Assembly (NCBI GenBank): GCA_947488215.1
Contig: CANLBD010000006.1
Coordinates: forward strand, 1 to 32,089
DNA: 32,089 nt
Direction: 5' to 3'
From: Myxococcales bacterium
Lineage (GTDB): Bacteria > Myxococcota_A > Bradymonadia > UBA7976 > UBA1532
Shown here piece after piece: positions 24,324 through 32,089 of this stretch. Position numbers and translations under genes: made by a program. How positions within the stretch are numbered: the stretch's first letter is position 1; each line of letters starts with the position of its first letter. Below the pieces are notes generated by a model. It was not told the origin of the DNA. It saw only the letters and a program-made list of their open reading frames with translations, and searched no databases.

Positions 24324-25018
24324 TCGCGCGGCCTCGTCGTGCGAATTTCGATGGGGTTCTCGTAGTCGCGGCCTTGGAAAATCCGCTGGACGAAGATGCC
24401 CGGCAGGTGAATGTCGTCTGGGTCGAGCGCGCCGACCGGGACGAGCTCCTCGACCTCGACGACCGTGATACGCGCGGCCATCGCCATCAGCGGGCTGAAG
24501 TTCCGCGCCGTGCGATAGAAGCGCAGGTTGCCGAAGGTGTCTCCCACGCGCGCGCGCAGGATCGCGTAGTCCGCCTTGAGCGCCTTCTCAAAGAGGTAGC
24601 GCTTGCCATCGATGACGCGCTCCTCCTTGCCCTCGGCCACCACTGTGCCGACGCCCGTGGGCGTGTAAAAGCCGCCAATGCCCGCCCCGCCCGCGCGGAT
24701 GCGCTCGGCGAGCGTCCCCTGCGGGTTGAGCTGCACGTCGACCTCACCGTTCAGCATCTGCTGCTGCAGGTCGGGGTTGCCGCCGATGAAGCTCGCGATC
24801 ACGGTCTTGACCTGCCGATTCTTGAGCAACATGGCGAGGCCGCGCCCCGCGTTCCCGCAGTTATTGCTCACGACCGTGAGGTCCTTGACCCCGCGGCGCG
24901 CGATCTCGCGAATGGAGTTCTCGGCGTTGCCGCACAGACCAAAGCCGCCCGACATCAGCGAGGCGCCATCGTGCATGTCGTGCAGCGCAGCGGCCGCGTC
25001 CGAATAGACCTTGTTCAT
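24320..25018 (-). CDS. scoA: 3-oxoacid CoA-transferase, subunit A
   Basis: A 232-residue partner of ScoB. It has the family signature near the start (DGASLMSGGFGLCGNAE), VSNNCGNAG, the CoA-binding SFIGGNP and the segment GGFYTPTGVGT. It is the last gene of the minus-strand operon, with its ATG overlapping the aminotransferase stop (ATGA). Encoding it with catabolic enzymes suggests that the acid formed by that pathway is activated or released by CoA transfer. Its own subunit B is on the opposite strand. Confidence 0.93.
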   Translation of the reverse strand: MNKVYSDAAAALHDMHDGASLMSGGFGLCGNAENSIREIARRGVKDLTVVSNNCGNAGRGLAMLLKNRQVKTVIASFIGGNPDLQQQMLNGEVDVQLNPQGTLAERIRAGGAGIGGFYTPTGVGTVVAEGKEERVIDGKRYLFEKALKADYAILRARVGDTFGNLRFYRTARNFSPLMAMAARITVVEVEELVPVGALDPDDIHLPGIFVQRIFQGRDYENPIEIRTTRPRD

Positions 25019-26343
25019 CCAAAAACCTCAGTGAGGGCGTCGTCCACCTGTTGTAGCCCGAAGAGCAGGTCCTGCTCGCTGATGCAGAGCGGCGGCGCGA
25101 TAAAGACGAAGTTCCACTTGAACAGGATGTGAAGCCCCTTCTCGGCGAGCTTCGCCTTGAAGCGCGCGGCGGGCGTCCCCGGCTTCGGCGCCTGATTGTA
25201 GCCGACGAGCGGCACGCGCGTCTCCGGGTCCTCGACGAGCTCGATCGCCCCCCACAGCCCCAAGTTGCGCACGTCCCCGACCACGTTCGGGTGCCGCGCC
25301 TTGAGCGCGTCGAGGCGCGCGGCCAAGACCGGCCCCAGGCGCGCCGAGTTGTCGATGAGCCCCTGCTCCACATACGTGTCGAGCGTCGCGACAGCCGCCG
25401 CGCACGAGATCGGGTGGGCGTAGTGCGTCAGCCCGCATTGGAGCACACGGTCCCCGAAGGTGTCCGCGAGGTCGCTCCGCAGCGCGACCGCACCCAGGGG
25501 CGCGTAGCCGCTCGTGAGGCCCTTGCCCATCGTGACCATGTCCGGCACGACGCCCCAGTGGTCGATGGCGAACCACTTGCCTGTGCGCCCGAAGCCCGTG
25601 AAGACCTCGTCTGCGACGAGCAGGATGCCGTAGCGCGTGCAGAGCTCACGGATCCGTGGCCAGTACTCCGGTGGCGGAATAAAGCCGCCGTTCGCGCCCG
25701 TGACGCCCTCGATGAAGACCGCCGCGATGCGGTCGGGGCCCTCCATCTGGATGACGTGCTCAAGGTGCTCGGCGCAGCGCACCCCGCAGCCGGGGTACTG
25801 CTGACCGAAGGGGCAGCGATAACAGTAGGGGTCTTCGGTGCGGACCACGCCCCACAGGTCGGGCTCGCCCGCCCATCGACGCGGGTCACCGGTGAGCGAG
25901 AGCGCGCCCATGGACGCGCCATGGTAGCTGCGTCTGCGCGCGATGACCTTCGACCGCCCCGTGATGATGCGCGCCATCTTGAGCGCGTTCTCGTTCGCCT
26001 CTGCGCCAGACAGGCACAAGAAGAATCGGTCTAGGCCCGGCGGTGTGATCGCGGCCAGGCGCTCGCCGAGCGCGGCCTTCGACTCGAAGACGGCGGCGGG
26101 ATGCGCGCACGCCAGCTCCGCCGCCTGCCGCGCGATGGCGTCTGTCACGCCCTTCTGCCCGTGGCCGATGTTGCAGTTGAAGACCTGGCTCTCGAAGTCG
26201 AGCGTGCGTCGACCGTCTTGGTCGTGAAACCACGCGCCCTCGCCCCCCGCGATGCGCACGGGCATCGCGGTGTTCTGGGCGCTCCAGGTGAACATGATGT
26301 GCTTGCGCTGCCGGGCTTCCAGCGCCTCTGTGCGGCTGCTCAT
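25015..26343 (-). CDS. Class III pyridoxal-phosphate aminotransferase
   Basis: A 442-residue fold-type I PLP enzyme of the omega-amino acid type. The phosphate loop LSGAEANE (111-118), SYHG (139-142), the PLP-contacting aspartate in VADEVFTGFGRTG (D245) and the Schiff-base lysine in TMGKGLTSG (K274) are intact. A cysteine cluster (PYCYRCPFG and PGCGVRC; C174, C177, C186, C190) is shared by one branch of the family. The frame is open to 26532; ATG 26343 is chosen because it overlaps the preceding stop (ATGA) and fits the usual N-terminus. The amino donor is unknown. It sits between a C45-like hydrolase and scoA in a catabolic-looking operon. Confidence 0.9.
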   Translation of the reverse strand: MSSRTEALEARQRKHIMFTWSAQNTAMPVRIAGGEGAWFHDQDGRRTLDFESQVFNCNIGHGQKGVTDAIARQAAELACAHPAAVFESKAALGERLAAITPPGLDRFFLCLSGAEANENALKMARIITGRSKVIARRRSYHGASMGALSLTGDPRRWAGEPDLWGVVRTEDPYCYRCPFGQQYPGCGVRCAEHLEHVIQMEGPDRIAAVFIEGVTGANGGFIPPPEYWPRIRELCTRYGILLVADEVFTGFGRTGKWFAIDHWGVVPDMVTMGKGLTSGYAPLGAVALRSDLADTFGDRVLQCGLTHYAHPISCAAAVATLDTYVEQGLIDNSARLGPVLAARLDALKARHPNVVGDVRNLGLWGAIELVEDPETRVPLVGYNQAPKPGTPAARFKAKLAEKGLHILFKWNFVFIAPPLCISEQDLLFGLQQVDDALTEVFG

Positions 26344-27413
26344 GCGTCGTACTCCGTCACCTCGATGGTCCGCGCAGCGGCGTCGTTCAGGCAGCCCCGG
26401 CGCGCGAGCATGCGGCGACCGCGCAGGTCGCACACCACGCCACCACAGGTCTTGCTCGCGGAAGGGTCGTCCCCGGTCAGGTGCGTACAGAGGCTCCTCG
26501 GGAAGCCCTCGTGGCTGCCGAGCAGCTGCCACAGGGCGCGTGCGTCTCGCGGGTGGAGCGCGTTCGGCCCCAGGTGCTGCTCAAGGCGGTCGTACCGATC
26601 ACACGTCGTGCTCGTCGGCAGGCGCGGCATCTCGAGCGGCTGAAGCTCCGGATGCAGGTAGTGGTTGGTGTGCCAGTACCAGCCGTGGGCATCCGCGTGC
26701 GTGACGCGCTGCAGGCGGCCGGTCGTCTCCACGTTGAACACCGCGCGCTCGTCCGCGACCATGTAGTTGTGCCCGCTCCCGAGGCGCGCCTCGCGCAGGA
26801 CCTCGACCGCGGCCTCGGCCGAGCGCTCCTCGAGCATGCGGCGCACCAGTGACGGCCACACGACCCCGACCCGCGCATCCGATGGCGTCAGGTTGTTGAT
26901 GCACACAGACACACCGGCGGTGTTCAGCCCGGTCATCCCGACACACCCAGCGAGCGTGAACAGCGCCATCGCCGGCGTGTTGTCCCGCTTGAGCCGGAGA
27001 GCGCCGACGAAGGCCTCGGCGGTGCCGTGCATGTCCCATGTCTGCGCCGCAAACGGCCCCTCGGGCAGCGGCCCGTAGACAACGCTGCAGCCCCCCGACT
27101 CGGGTGGGATGTCACGAAAGTCTGTGTAATGATTGAGGACGACGAGCTGCCACGGCTCGAGGCCACTCACGCGCGCGAAGCCCTCGAGCTCCTCGACCGC
27201 GGGCGGGTGAAAGTCGTGCAGCACGGGCAGGTGGGCCTCCGCGAGCGCCCGCAGCTGGGCGTCGTCGCGGACGCGGCTGCGCGCACGCAGCAGGCGCCAC
27301 CGCACGCCGAAGAGCGCCGCGGCGCGCTCGCCCCAGGCCTCGGCGTGCCGCTCCCCCAGCGCGCGCGCGCTGCCTCGACCCAGGTCGACCAGCTCGATCG
27401 CGTCGTCGCTCAT
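26340..27413 (-). CDS. C45-family Ntn hydrolase/acyltransferase-like protein
   Basis: A 357-residue protein resembling the acyl-CoA:6-aminopenicillanic acid acyltransferase (IAT, peptidase C45) family. LNHYTDFRD and GGCSVVYG supply the Gly-Cys site (G108/C109), where such proteins self-cleave to expose the nucleophilic cysteine. FAAQTWDMHGTA and GCVGMTGLNTAGVSVCINNL follow, both typical blocks. Members hydrolyse or transfer acyl groups on amines. In this operon it could remove the acyl group that the GNAT domain upstream adds, which is inference. Both ends overlap the neighbouring genes by four bases. Confidence 0.78.
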   Translation of the reverse strand: MSDDAIELVDLGRGSARALGERHAEAWGERAAALFGVRWRLLRARSRVRDDAQLRALAEAHLPVLHDFHPPAVEELEGFARVSGLEPWQLVVLNHYTDFRDIPPESGGCSVVYGPLPEGPFAAQTWDMHGTAEAFVGALRLKRDNTPAMALFTLAGCVGMTGLNTAGVSVCINNLTPSDARVGVVWPSLVRRMLEERSAEAAVEVLREARLGSGHNYMVADERAVFNVETTGRLQRVTHADAHGWYWHTNHYLHPELQPLEMPRLPTSTTCDRYDRLEQHLGPNALHPRDARALWQLLGSHEGFPRSLCTHLTGDDPSASKTCGGVVCDLRGRRMLARRGCLNDAAARTIEVTEYDA

Positions 27414-30400
27414 GCGTCCGCCAGCGCGCCGCGCAGCGCCTCTCCAAACCGCGCGACCTCGTCGACGGTCACTGTAACCGGCGGCGCGATGAGGATGAGC
27501 CCAGGCTCTCCGAGCGGCGGTCGACCGACGAGCACGCCCCGCTCACGCAGCCGAGTCGTCAAGCGCGCCGCGCGCTCGGGCGCCATGCAGACCACGCGGT
27601 ACAAGCCCGCGCCCGACGCGTTCAGGCCCACCGCGTTCAGGACCTCACCGAGCGCGTGGGCGGCGGGGCCGACGTCGAGCCCTTCGGTCGCGTAGAGCTG
27701 CCACAGGAGGCGCGTCGCCGAGAGTTCATCACCGTCCCAGGTGCTGATGAGCTGGAGCGGCTCACTCACGAAGACGCGGTCGCTGGCAAAGACGTGCCCG
27801 ATCTGACCACCCGCCCACCAGAGAACGAGGTCGGCGTGACCCTCGAGCTGCTCGCTGAACCACCGGCGCCCGCCCGCGCGCCCAAAGCCCGTCGTCGTCT
27901 CGATGAGCACGAGGGGCACTCCCGTGCGGTCGCGCCACGCGCAGAGCGCAGCCCACCCGTCGCGGGACAACACTCGCCCCGTGCGCGCCTGCACGGTCTC
28001 TACGTAGACGCCCAGCAGCGCCTCGACGCCATGCTGCGCGACCACCGCGTCCAGCGCAGCGACGCAGCCTGCGTCGTTCGGGTGCGGCAGTCGCGGCCAG
28101 TCGAAGTAGCCGAACGGGCCAGCGCCGGCCGGACCGCCGACCTCGGAGAGAGACCGTGCCGCGGCCGTCGTGTGCCCAACGTAGCTGCCGTCGAACGACA
28201 CGGCGATGCGCGCTTGGCCGCGCTGGTGACGCAGCGAGCGGAGGCTCTTGTCGACCATCTCGTCGTTGCCGCTGGTGAAGTACATATGCGCCATGCCCGG
28301 CGGGGTCACCGCACGCAGCGCCTCGGCGTACCGGGCGTAGGCCGGCGTGATGAAGTTGCTGACCGTGAGCTTCGTCAGCGAGGCCTCATCGAACACGCCC
28401 GTCTCGAGGGCGCGCACCAAGAGCGGATGCGCTGCGCCCGTGGGCGCGTTCACGCCCTGCGCGAAGTCGAGCACGTTGGGCCCCTGGCGAGCGGGCGAGG
28501 TCGCGCGCCGGTCCGCGCGCCGCAGCGGGATGCGGTAGTAGCGCGTCTGGCCCGTGGCCTCGCCGTACTGGCCCGCGTAGACCGCGACGGTGTACGCGCC
28601 GAGGCGCTGGTTGACGGCCCACATCGTATCCGCCGCCTCGACGCGGTTGCGGCCCGTGATGAAGGCGTAGCGCGGCGCGCCATCGGGGCGCCGCGCGACC
28701 ATGGCCTCGCGCATCTGGCGCTCCCGAAGCCGCAGGCCGATGCCCCGCCCTCGGGCGCGGCGCGCGACCGTCACGTCCGCCGAGTACAGCGTGTTCTCGT
28801 GGCCGATGTGCGGGTCCTGACGGGGTCCGTCGACCCCCCACCACATCTCGAGCGGCCCCGCGAAGCTCATGCCGACCAGACCGCGCGGATCTTCAGCGAC
28901 GAGCACGATGCCGCCATCGCTGCCCGCCACGCTCCGCAGGTACGTCACCTCATCACGCCGAGCCGCCTCGTAGGCGTCTGTCTCGAGCGCGACGATCGCC
29001 TCGATGAGCTGGTCGAAGCCCGCCGGGGTCAGGCGCCGGATGCGCGTGCCGAGTACGTCTGCCGCGAAGTGAAGGAGCGGGACACCGACGGCGGCCTCGA
29101 ACTCCTTGGCGTCAGCGGCGCGCAGAGCGGCGAGCGCGCTCAGGCCGCGCGCGTCCTCGGGTAGGCGCAAGTGGGCCGCGCTTGCGGCGCGGTCCGCATC
29201 GCTCAGCTCCCCATGCGCCCGCAGCACGAGGTCCGCGGTCTCCGGCCGCGGGTTCGCGAGCAGCGCAGAGAGCGAGGGCGTGCGAGAGCGACGCGGCGGG
29301 TGTGGCGGATGCGGCGCCCACGCGGGCGCAGTGCAGGCGTCCATGCGCGCGATCAGGTCGTCGCCCATGTGCCCGCCCGCTTGGGCGACGAGCGCTGAGA
29401 TCGAGCGGTCGATGATCTCGAAGATGACGTCGACGTCGGCGGGGACCATCGCGCGGTTGAGCCGGTAGCGCAGGGTCTTCGCCCCCGCGGGGTAGACCAT
29501 GTAGCCTTGGTAAAAGCGCTGCGCGATCATGTGCTTGAGGATCGCGGCGGACGGCATGTCGATCGCGAGAGCGTCGCCATACACGCGGGGTCGACTCACG
29601 ATGTCGGGCCAGCTCTCCACGAGCTCATCGAGCTTCTGGCGCACATAGTCCTCGAGCAAGATCGGCGGGTGCACCAAGCCCAGGTGCACGCGACCGCGGG
29701 CCAAGCTCGCGCCGTGCGCCTGAGATGGCCGAACGTCCGGCCAGCGCGACAGCACGATGCCCACCTGCGCCCGCTTCGCGCCCGTCACCAAGTCGGGGCC
29801 GTCGGGCTTGCCGTCGGCGTCCAAGAACCAGAAGTTGCGCTGCCACAGGAACGAGCCCGACAGGCCGAAGCCCGCCTGGACTTCGTCGACAATGAGCGGC
29901 ACGCCGTAGGCCCGCGTCAGCGCGCGCAGGCCGTGGTAGAATCGGCGCGTCGCCGCGTTGTCGCCGCCCTCGCACTGGTAGGGCTCGAGCAGGACCGCGA
30001 GCATGTCGCCCTTGCGGATCTGCGCCTCGACAGCGATCAGTGACTCGACCTCGGCGCGGAGCAGCGGGTCGCCGTCGCCGCGGAAACGGTCGCGGTCGGC
30101 CGTCGCGTCCGCCCAGTGGCTCCGCCAACCCACGGGGAGCAACGGATTGGCGTAGGGGTCCTCGGCCGCCGGGTACGGCACGAACTCCACGCCGTATCCC
30201 TCGAGCTGGTAGCGCGCGCGCTTCTCGGGGCTCCAGGTCGCGAAGAGCGGCAGCAGCGTGCGGCCGTGAAAGCTGCCCTCGAACGCGACAATGCGGCGCC
30301 CGCCCGTCCCGTTGCGGCGCGCGATGTCGAGCGCCTTCTCGTTCGCCTCGGAGCCGCCGTTGGTGTAGGTCACATGCCGCAGCCACGGCGCGGAGAAGCC

Positions 30401-31060
30401 GGTCAGCTCGCAGGCGTACTCGCGGGCCTCGGCGTAAGCGGGCGTCCCCGGAAGCTCGGCGTCATGCGCCGCGAGCAGGTGCGCGTCGAAGTGCCCGGCG
30501 TCGAGCGCAGCCTGAACTGGGCCCGGACGAAAGCCAGCGGGCAGAGACGCGATCTGACTCGCCGCGTCGATGATCTGAATCGGCTCAGCGTCGACCGAAC
30601 GCAGCCAGGGGCCCCGGCTGCGCTGCAGGTCGACGACGATCGACTTCTTCTCTCGCGGCACAAACTGGCCGCCATAGAAGCGCTCCAAGTACGCGGCTGA
30701 GCGCGGGAGCTTGCCGTCCTCGGGCACATGAATCCCGCCCGCCGGCGCTGAGAAGAACGCGGCGGGGTCTTCCTCGGCCAGGCCGCCCAAGAAGCGGCGC
30801 AGCGCGTCTTCATCGTGGTCGACACCGTCCCCCGTGATCGCGAGCACGACGGCCTCGGCGTTGACTTTGAGGCCCGCGTCTGCGGCGCGTCGCGCCGCAA
30901 CCTCCCCGGCCAGCGGACGGCCACCGACCCGAACGCTCTCGAACCGCGCGAACGGCAAGTGAACGTGCGACGCCTCCACCGACTCGTCGAAGAAGAGACC
31001 GAAGCGCTCAGCGACCTCCTCGAGGCGCTGGCGATGCATCAGGCGAAGGAGAGCGGACAT
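27410..31060 (-). CDS. Trifunctional fusion: class III aminotransferase, GNAT acetyltransferase-like domain, degenerate aminotransferase
   Basis: A 1216-residue protein, two to three times the length of a usual aminotransferase. Residues about 150-565 form a lysine 6-aminotransferase-like unit: TNGGSEANE (233-241), FHGRT (264-268), VDEVQAGFG with PLP aspartate D392, and the PLP lysine in TGAKRAQVG (K429). Residues 1-150 are of unknown fold. A Pro/Arg-rich linker (about 578-600) leads to a GNAT-like domain (about 670-846) with the acetyl-CoA loop ARGRGIG (R770, G773, G775). Residues about 860-1216 again resemble an aminotransferase (FITPAYARYAEALRAV, ETTTGFGRAG), but the lysine position is A1083 and the aspartate position I1053, so PLP catalysis there is unlikely. 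No stop or frameshift breaks the gene. It begins two bases after the aldehyde dehydrogenase stop and overlaps the C45-like gene. Confidence 0.8.
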   Translation of the reverse strand: MSALLRLMHRQRLEEVAERFGLFFDESVEASHVHLPFARFESVRVGGRPLAGEVAARRAADAGLKVNAEAVVLAITGDGVDHDEDALRRFLGGLAEEDPAAFFSAPAGGIHVPEDGKLPRSAAYLERFYGGQFVPREKKSIVVDLQRSRGPWLRSVDAEPIQIIDAASQIASLPAGFRPGPVQAALDAGHFDAHLLAAHDAELPGTPAYAEAREYACELTGFSAPWLRHVTYTNGGSEANEKALDIARRNGTGGRRIVAFEGSFHGRTLLPLFATWSPEKRARYQLEGYGVEFVPYPAAEDPYANPLLPVGWRSHWADATADRDRFRGDGDPLLRAEVESLIAVEAQIRKGDMLAVLLEPYQCEGGDNAATRRFYHGLRALTRAYGVPLIVDEVQAGFGLSGSFLWQRNFWFLDADGKPDGPDLVTGAKRAQVGIVLSRWPDVRPSQAHGASLARGRVHLGLVHPPILLEDYVRQKLDELVESWPDIVSRPRVYGDALAIDMPSAAILKHMIAQRFYQGYMVYPAGAKTLRYRLNRAMVPADVDVIFEIIDRSISALVAQAGGHMGDDLIARMDACTAPAWAPHPPHPPRRSRTPSLSALLANPRPETADLVLRAHGELSDADRAASAAHLRLPEDARGLSALAALRAADAKEFEAAVGVPLLHFAADVLGTRIRRLTPAGFDQLIEAIVALETDAYEAARRDEVTYLRSVAGSDGGIVLVAEDPRGLVGMSFAGPLEMWWGVDGPRQDPHIGHENTLYSADVTVARRARGRGIGLRLRERQMREAMVARRPDGAPRYAFITGRNRVEAADTMWAVNQRLGAYTVAVYAGQYGEATGQTRYYRIPLRRADRRATSPARQGPNVLDFAQGVNAPTGAAHPLLVRALETGVFDEASLTKLTVSNFITPAYARYAEALRAVTPPGMAHMYFTSGNDEMVDKSLRSLRHQRGQARIAVSFDGSYVGHTTAAARSLSEVGGPAGAGPFGYFDWPRLPHPNDAGCVAALDAVVAQHGVEALLGVYVETVQARTGRVLSRDGWAALCAWRDRTGVPLVLIETTTGFGRAGGRRWFSEQLEGHADLVLWWAGGQIGHVFASDRVFVSEPLQLISTWDGDELSATRLLWQLYATEGLDVGPAAHALGEVLNAVGLNASGAGLYRVVCMAPERAARLTTRLRERGVLVGRPPLGEPGLILIAPPVTVTVDEVARFGEALRGALADA

Positions 31061-31062
31061 TT

Positions 31063-32089
31063 TCAGACTCCGGGCGAGAGCGCGTCGAGTTGGGGGTTCG
31101 CGGTCCGAGCGCCGAGGGGCACCGACATGACCGCGACCGGATAGGTGGAGAGTCGTGGCGCGCAGGAGCCCGCCGCGTGCCAGTTACCGCTCATGCCGAT
31201 ACCGCCAAAGGGCAAGAGGCCGCTGGCGCCGTTCGTGCTGCGGTTGAAATTCAAGACCCCCGCAGGGACCTCGTCATAGAAGCGCTCAAACGCCTCGGCG
31301 CGGGCTGAGAACAAGCTCGCGCTCAGGCCATAGGGCGTCGCCGCCGCGCGCGCAAAGGCATCTGCCTCGTCGCGCGCCACCTCGAACGCCACGTGGGGCC
31401 CAAAGACCTCCTCGCGCACGGTCGGCTCGTCGCCGCGCGCCTCGTAGAGGGCAGGCGTGACGAAGGCGCCGCCGGGGAGCGTGCGGGCCTCGACGAGCGG
31501 CCGCAGTCCCTCGTGTCGGGCCTGCGCGCACGCCGCGACGAAGCGCTCGTGTGAGGCTCGGTTCGCGAGCGGGCCCATGAACGTCTCCGCCCGCATCGGG
31601 TCGCCCGGGACAACACGCTCAAATGCCGCGACTAAGCGGTCCCGCAGCTTTGCAGCGATCTGTGACGTCGCCACGACGCGCGATGTGGCCGTGCACCGCT
31701 GCCCGGTGGTCAGGAGTGCCCCGAGGACAATCTCCCGCGCAGCATGGTCAAGGTCTGCGTCGTCGAGCACGACCGCGGCGTTCTTGCCGCCGAGCTCCAA
31801 GCAGACCTTCTTCCACGGGCTGTCGAAGGTCGCCTCGCGAATGCGTCGGCCCGTCGCATAACTCCCCGTGAAGACAAGCCCCCGCACCGCCGGGTGCGCG
31901 ACGAGCGCTGCGCCCGCATCGCCGAGGCCGTGTACGAGGTTGAAGACCCCCACCGGCACACCTGCATCGGGGTCAGCGAACCACGCGGCGTAGCGCTGCG
32001 CCGCGAGCGGCGTGACCTCGCTCGGCTTCACGACCACCGTGTTGCCCGTCAGCAACGTCGGCACCAAGTGGGTGTTGATCAAGTGCAGC
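31063..32089 (-). CDS. Aldehyde dehydrogenase, AstD-like (N-terminus outside window)
   Basis: The C-terminal 341 residues or so of an NAD(P)-dependent aldehyde dehydrogenase; the frame runs off the window end at 32089. GNTVVVKPSE (cofactor site), VFTGSYATGRRI, the general-base glutamate in LELGGKNAAVV and the catalytic cysteine in TTGQRCTATSR are present. LNFNRSTNGASGLLPFGG and GIGMSGN near the C-terminus match succinylglutamate-semialdehyde dehydrogenase (AstD), which oxidises the semialdehyde left after transamination of N-succinylornithine. The true substrate here is open. It is the first visible gene of the minus-strand operon. Confidence 0.82.
   Translation of the reverse strand, partial: LHLINTHLVPTLLTGNTVVVKPSEVTPLAAQRYAAWFADPDAGVPVGVFNLVHGLGDAGAALVAHPAVRGLVFTGSYATGRRIREATFDSPWKKVCLELGGKNAAVVLDDADLDHAAREIVLGALLTTGQRCTATSRVVATSQIAAKLRDRLVAAFERVVPGDPMRAETFMGPLANRASHERFVAACAQARHEGLRPLVEARTLPGGAFVTPALYEARGDEPTVREEVFGPHVAFEVARDEADAFARAAATPYGLSASLFSARAEAFERFYDEVPAGVLNFNRSTNGASGLLPFGGIGMSGNWHAAGSCAPRLSTYPVAVMSVPLGARTANPQLDALSPGV

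Noticed and set aside
27656-29164. 502-codon plus-strand frame opposite the fusion gene
   Set aside because: Arg/Ala/Val-rich translation without any motif, opposite a gene with clear domains. It is a codon-bias shadow.

Overview
The window is high-GC DNA of about 32 kb, densely packed with genes that often overlap by 1-4 bases. There are no rRNA or tRNA genes, insertion sequences or CRISPR arrays that I can see, and no gene-free stretch longer than about 200 bases. A queA-tgt-yajC-secD-secF-recJ run, a PEGA-domain protein, an Asp/Gly/Cys-rich lipoprotein and an expanded DsbA protein suggest a Gram-negative deltaproteobacterial lineage (Myxococcota or Bradymonadales-like). This placement is inference from gene content and base composition, not a phylogeny.

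Layout. (1) 1-2062: the 3' part of an HHxxxDG acyltransferase-like gene broken by one in-frame TAA, coupled to an ATP-grasp-like protein whose motifs lie in circularly permuted order. (2) 2059-3605 (minus): a small helical protein and a secreted PEGA-domain protein. (3) 3719-8056 (plus): glutamate dehydrogenase, then a FliA-like sigma factor and three overlapping genes that read as parts of a type III secretion or flagellar-type export apparatus: an SctJ-like lipoprotein, an SctL/FliH-like stator and an SctQ/FliN-like C-ring protein. No export-gate or SctN ATPase gene is in view. (4) 8053-10509 (minus): a lipoprotein and a VirB11/CpaF-type ATPase with altered catalytic motifs. (5) 10622-14255 (plus): a small secreted protein, a membrane-anchored protein with four tandem DsbA-like domains, and a TlpA-like thioredoxin. 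Together they look like an extracytoplasmic thiol-redox locus. (6) 14298-15376: a DksA/TraR zinc-finger regulator with a clear sigma-70 promoter, diverging from a CPBP protease.

(7) 15312-23589 (minus): queA, tgt, yajC, secD, secF, recJ, a possible small membrane protein and trmB, i.e. queuosine biosynthesis plus Sec accessory subunits, a nuclease and a tRNA methyltransferase. recJ appears to start at a CTG overlapping the secF stop. (8) 23697-32089: scoB on plus faces a five-gene minus-strand operon: AstD-like aldehyde dehydrogenase (cut by the window edge), a 1216-residue fusion (aminotransferase, GNAT, degenerate aminotransferase), a C45-like Ntn hydrolase, a class III aminotransferase and scoA.

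The most unusual part is region 8. The gene set reads like an acylation-assisted catabolic route for a diamino acid or diamine: acylate, transaminate, oxidise, deacylate, transaminate again, activate with CoA. The fusion ends in a domain that keeps an aminotransferase outline but has lost the PLP lysine and the PLP-contacting aspartate. Other notable items are the fourfold DsbA protein, the sigma-linked partial export cluster, the degenerate CpaF-like ATPase, and three genes whose spacing suggests leaderless transcripts.
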